In this document: positions 61,876 through 64,000 of the stretch, one piece after another
Layout: the number at the start of each line of letters is the position of its first letter
Numbering within the stretch: the stretch's first letter is position 1
Assembly: GCA_017465475.1 (NCBI GenBank)
Contig: JAFTWC010000001.1
Coordinates: 1 to 64,000, forward strand
Direction: 5' to 3'
DNA length: 64,000 bases
DNA from: Lachnospiraceae bacterium
GTDB taxonomy: Bacteria; Bacillota; Clostridia; Lachnospirales; Lachnospiraceae
Notes under the pieces: model-generated
Databases searched by the model: none
What the model was told of the DNA's origin: nothing
The model's input: the letters and a program-made list of their open reading frames with translations, nothing else
Made by a program: the position numbers and the translations under genes

Positions 61876-62901
61876 CTACTCTTTCTCCCCTTCATTGGCC
61901 TCTTCCATCTCAAACATCTCTTCTCCCACACCTTCCTCAAACCGCACCCGGAGCACAGCCTGAGGCCAATTGACGGAAACAAGGGCGCGCTTTCCCTTTG
62001 CACGGGCTTCTTTATCAAACACTTCCAAAAGTTCCTTCAGGATATCTTTCGTCAGGTACCCGCCCCGCCAATGGAACAAAAGGTCTTTTCCTTTCTTTAC
62101 CGCCTGTTTTGTCCGATTCTGTACCTCCTCCGTGGTGGTCCAGGAAAACTTCTTTTCTTTATAATAAAAATGATCGGCGTCACTACAAACCGGCACCTTC
62201 CAAATGACCGGCTCGTGGTCTCAGAAAATCTGCTTGTCCGACAAATTCACATAATCATATCTTACCGTTTCGTCCTTGGAAAGCGTATTATCAAAGGTTG
62301 CATCCAAATGGTAATACTGTCCGCCGATTCGAATCACGTTCCATGCATGCCGATATTTAATCCCTTTCTCCGGATTTGCTTCGGACAAGGCAATAATACA
62401 CCATATATTCAGCTCATCGCACAGAATTTTCACAGCCTTTGCTATTCCCTCGCAAACTGCCACTCCGTTTCCCAGCGCTCCGATAATTTCATGGGAATAC
62501 TCCTTTTTCAACTTATCGTACTTCACATTTTTCACAATGAAATCATGGATAAACAGCTCTTTTCCCTTCTCGTCCAACTCTGCCGCCTGGCGGGAAAGCT
62601 TCTTTACTCTTGCCTCCATGGCCTGACGATGTTCCTTGATTTTATTCTTTGGAAAAAGATACTGTGGCACCATCTCCACCGCCGAGGAATCCGGATAATA
62701 CTTATAGGTAAATGTCACGGAATAAAAGAGTTCCGGACAATCCATGCGAATCAGAAAATAAATATCCGACAATTCTTTCTGCGAAAGCATGGGTACCGCG
62801 AAGGAGTCCCGGAGATTTAACAAGCCTTCCTTCATGGCATAGTACGCCCGCTGTTGTTCTTTATTCAATAAATCAAAATAATAGTTACTTATCTTTGCCA
62901 T
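61876..62901 (-). pseudogene. Transglutaminase-like protein gene split by an in-frame TGA
   Basis: Two reading frames in the same phase (62901-62221 and onward to 61876) make one roughly 340-residue protein interrupted by TGA at 62223-62221, between DKQIF and DHEPVIWKVP. The N-terminal part holds the full transglutaminase/papain-like triad: Cys in GVAVCEGIAKAV, His in YRHAWNVI and Asp in HLDATFDN. The C-terminal part (KGKDLLFHWRGGYLTKDILK) is a continuation, not a gene with its own ribosome site. A single CGA-to-TGA change would explain it. The first half could still be made as a 226-residue protein. Confidence 0.8.
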
Positions 62902-63063
62902 AGTTCAACCTTTCCACGCGGAATATATGTATGATTTAGCATAATCACCGATTCTTCTTTATTTTACTGTACCCACACCTTCTAAGTCAACAAATAACTA
63001 TGATGTCGAAACGCAATACATAATACATTTAATCGAGACTTTCATACCTTACACAAACAGTAT

Positions 63064-63098
63064 AAAAAGCTGCCGCGCATTTTGCACGACAGCTTTTT
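63064..63098 (-). terminator. Terminator of the surface-protein gene
   Basis: AAAAAGCTGCCGCGCA pairs with TGCACGACAGCTTTTT (two G-T/mismatched positions). On the minus strand it runs into TTTTTATAC, about 27 bp after the stop. The region 62902-63063 shows no gene. Confidence 0.85.
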
Positions 63099-63124
63099 CT
63101 ATATCATTTTCTATTTCTTTTCCT

Positions 63125-63997
63125 TTACGGCGTCGGACTTGGACTCGGGGTCGGGCTCGGTGTTGGTGTCGGCGTCGGCTTTGTCGGGTCCTTTACAATC
63201 TTACCGCTGTTTTTACTGGTTACGCTTGCCGTCTCACCGGTAACGGAAGACGTATTGGAGATTCTGACACGGATGTAATATCCGATATCACTTTCTTTAA
63301 TGGTGTATTTACTGTTTGCATATCCGGTACCGGAGGTAATTTCCGTATAAGTACCGTTTGCTTTGTCACTGCGTTCCCAAGTATAGGTGATCGGTCCGGA
63401 AATCGCATTGTTACTGGTGACTGCCGTAATCACACCGCCCGGATACAGGGAGGTATTGGAAATCGCTGCATAAGCAACCTTATCATACAAAATCTGATAC
63501 GGATACTTCTGATATACAGACGGAAGCTCTTCCTTGCTTTCCGCTGCCACACGGAAAATGAAGTACTTTCCGGTTAATGCCTTACTGCTGCTTACCTTTA
63601 AGGTCTTTCCGGCCTTTAAGGTACTCCATTTTACTTCACTGAGCTCTTCACCGGTTAAATTATCCGGATCATCTACAATGGCATACTGATAATTTATACC
63701 GTCTAAGGTAGATGTCTTATTGGTCAGAATCACACCGCTGGTACCACTCTTTGTATTCTGATAGGTAATCTGTACATGGTCCGTAATATCCGGATCGGAT
63801 TTTGTAAACGGAATCAGGATTTTCTCCGTCTTGGAAGCCGACTTTCTCTCTGCTGCCGCCGTACGGACATATACATAAATTCCCGTTACTTCTCCGCCTT
63901 CGTCTTTTTCCACGTGGTACTTGCCCGGATTGGCATCTACCAACGCCTTATCTACCTTTTTATTGGCATCCGTCTCCAACACAAGCGGTATTGCCAA
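63125..63997 (-). CDS. Large surface or extracellular protein, C-terminal part (cut by right edge)
   Basis: The last 290 residues of a protein whose start lies beyond 64000. Repeated beta-rich segments (for example SNTSLYPGGVITAVTSNNAI, then PITYTWERSDKANGTYTEIT and DIGYYIRVRISN) resemble bacterial Ig-like adhesion or cell-wall domains. The protein ends in a Pro/Ser/Thr tail (PTPTPTPSPTPSPSPTP) directly before the stop, with no LPXTG, membrane helix or SLH domain after it. Tyr/Ser/Thr-rich composition fits secretion. The N-terminal part and signal peptide cannot be judged. Confidence 0.75.
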   Translation of the reverse strand: MAIPLVLETDANKKVDKALVDANPGKYHVEKDEGGEVTGIYVYVRTAAAERKSASKTEKILIPFTKSDPDITDHVQITYQNTKSGTSGVILTNKTSTLDGINYQYAIVDDPDNLTGEELSEVKWSTLKAGKTLKVSSSKALTGKYFIFRVAAESKEELPSVYQKYPYQILYDKVAYAAISNTSLYPGGVITAVTSNNAISGPITYTWERSDKANGTYTEITSGTGYANSKYTIKESDIGYYIRVRISNTSSVTGETASVTSKNSGKIVKDPTKPTPTPTPSPTPSPSPTP

Positions 63998-64000
63998 GGT

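Noticed and set aside
62221-62223. Selenocysteine reading of the in-frame TGA
   Set aside because: No obvious SECIS-like hairpin directly after it, no redox motif around it, and the residue is outside the catalytic triad; a nonsense change is simpler.

Overview
The window looks like a chromosomal segment of a strictly anaerobic, low-GC Gram-positive bacterium of class Clostridia, most likely family Lachnospiraceae. This is inferred from strong AAGGAGG-type ribosome binding sites, the hpf-secA-prfB gene order, the sporulation regulator SpoIIID, a 2[4Fe-4S] clostridial ferredoxin, Rnf subunits, a DUF6142-like protein, PTPT-rich lipoprotein linkers and plant-polysaccharide enzymes. No rRNA, CRISPR array or intact insertion sequence was seen. 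One tRNA (Trp, CCA) is present.

Layout. 1-6.9 kb: an FtsX-type ABC exporter (cut by the left edge), an SGNH esterase, a chemoreceptor, a divergent RsmH paralogue and a HAD phosphatase. 6.9-12.2 kb: a YfbR-like nucleotidase, a metallo-beta-lactamase-fold protein, a DUF3737 beta-helix protein, tRNA-Trp, a DUF1858 protein, ferredoxin and an iron alcohol dehydrogenase. 12.4-17.4 kb: uvrB-uvrA behind a LexA-like box. 17.6-18.9 kb: an unknown protein and a toxin-antitoxin-like pair. 19-27 kb: carbohydrate metabolism, with a GH63-like glycosidase facing an AraC regulator, a CE1-like lipoprotein esterase, an acyltransferase with a zinc ribbon, a 260-bp fold-back sequence and a GH141-like beta-helix protein. 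27.2-32.2 kb: a compact peptide-modification locus (HprK-like kinase, asparagine-synthetase-like enzyme, 83-aa candidate precursor) followed by a MATE exporter. 32.3-41.4 kb: a GH127 beta-L-arabinofuranosidase, cheW, prfB (with its programmed frameshift), secA, hpf, a DnaA-box-like cluster and a polysaccharide deacetylase. 41.5-51.8 kb: purE, an M29-like aminopeptidase, DUF6142, VanZ, a YhaN/SbcC-like ATPase with an SbcD-like nuclease, an incomplete Rnf pair (rnfC, rnfD) and spoIIID. 51.8-56.8 kb: an accessory island with an RloA-RloB-FRG operon that resembles a defence system, an AT-rich HTH pair and a scar that beheads an XRE regulator. 56.8-64 kb: an HTH_42/YcaQ-like protein, DUF3795, a WYL regulator, two flavodoxin-like reductases, an MFS transporter, a transglutaminase-like gene split by an in-frame TGA, and the C-terminus of a surface protein cut by the right edge.

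Two loci stand out. The first, at 27.2-30.6 kb, carries a phosphotransferase, an ATP-dependent amide-forming enzyme without the glutaminase cysteine, and a small peptide whose N-terminus resembles a lasso-peptide leader. The peptide gene has its own near-consensus promoter and a terminator. No PqqD-like or leader-protease gene is nearby, so this would be a minimal or split RiPP pathway. The second, at 51.8-54.8 kb, is a tightly packed ATPase/Toprim-like/FRG operon. All functional statements come from reading the sequence and recalling families; no searches were run.
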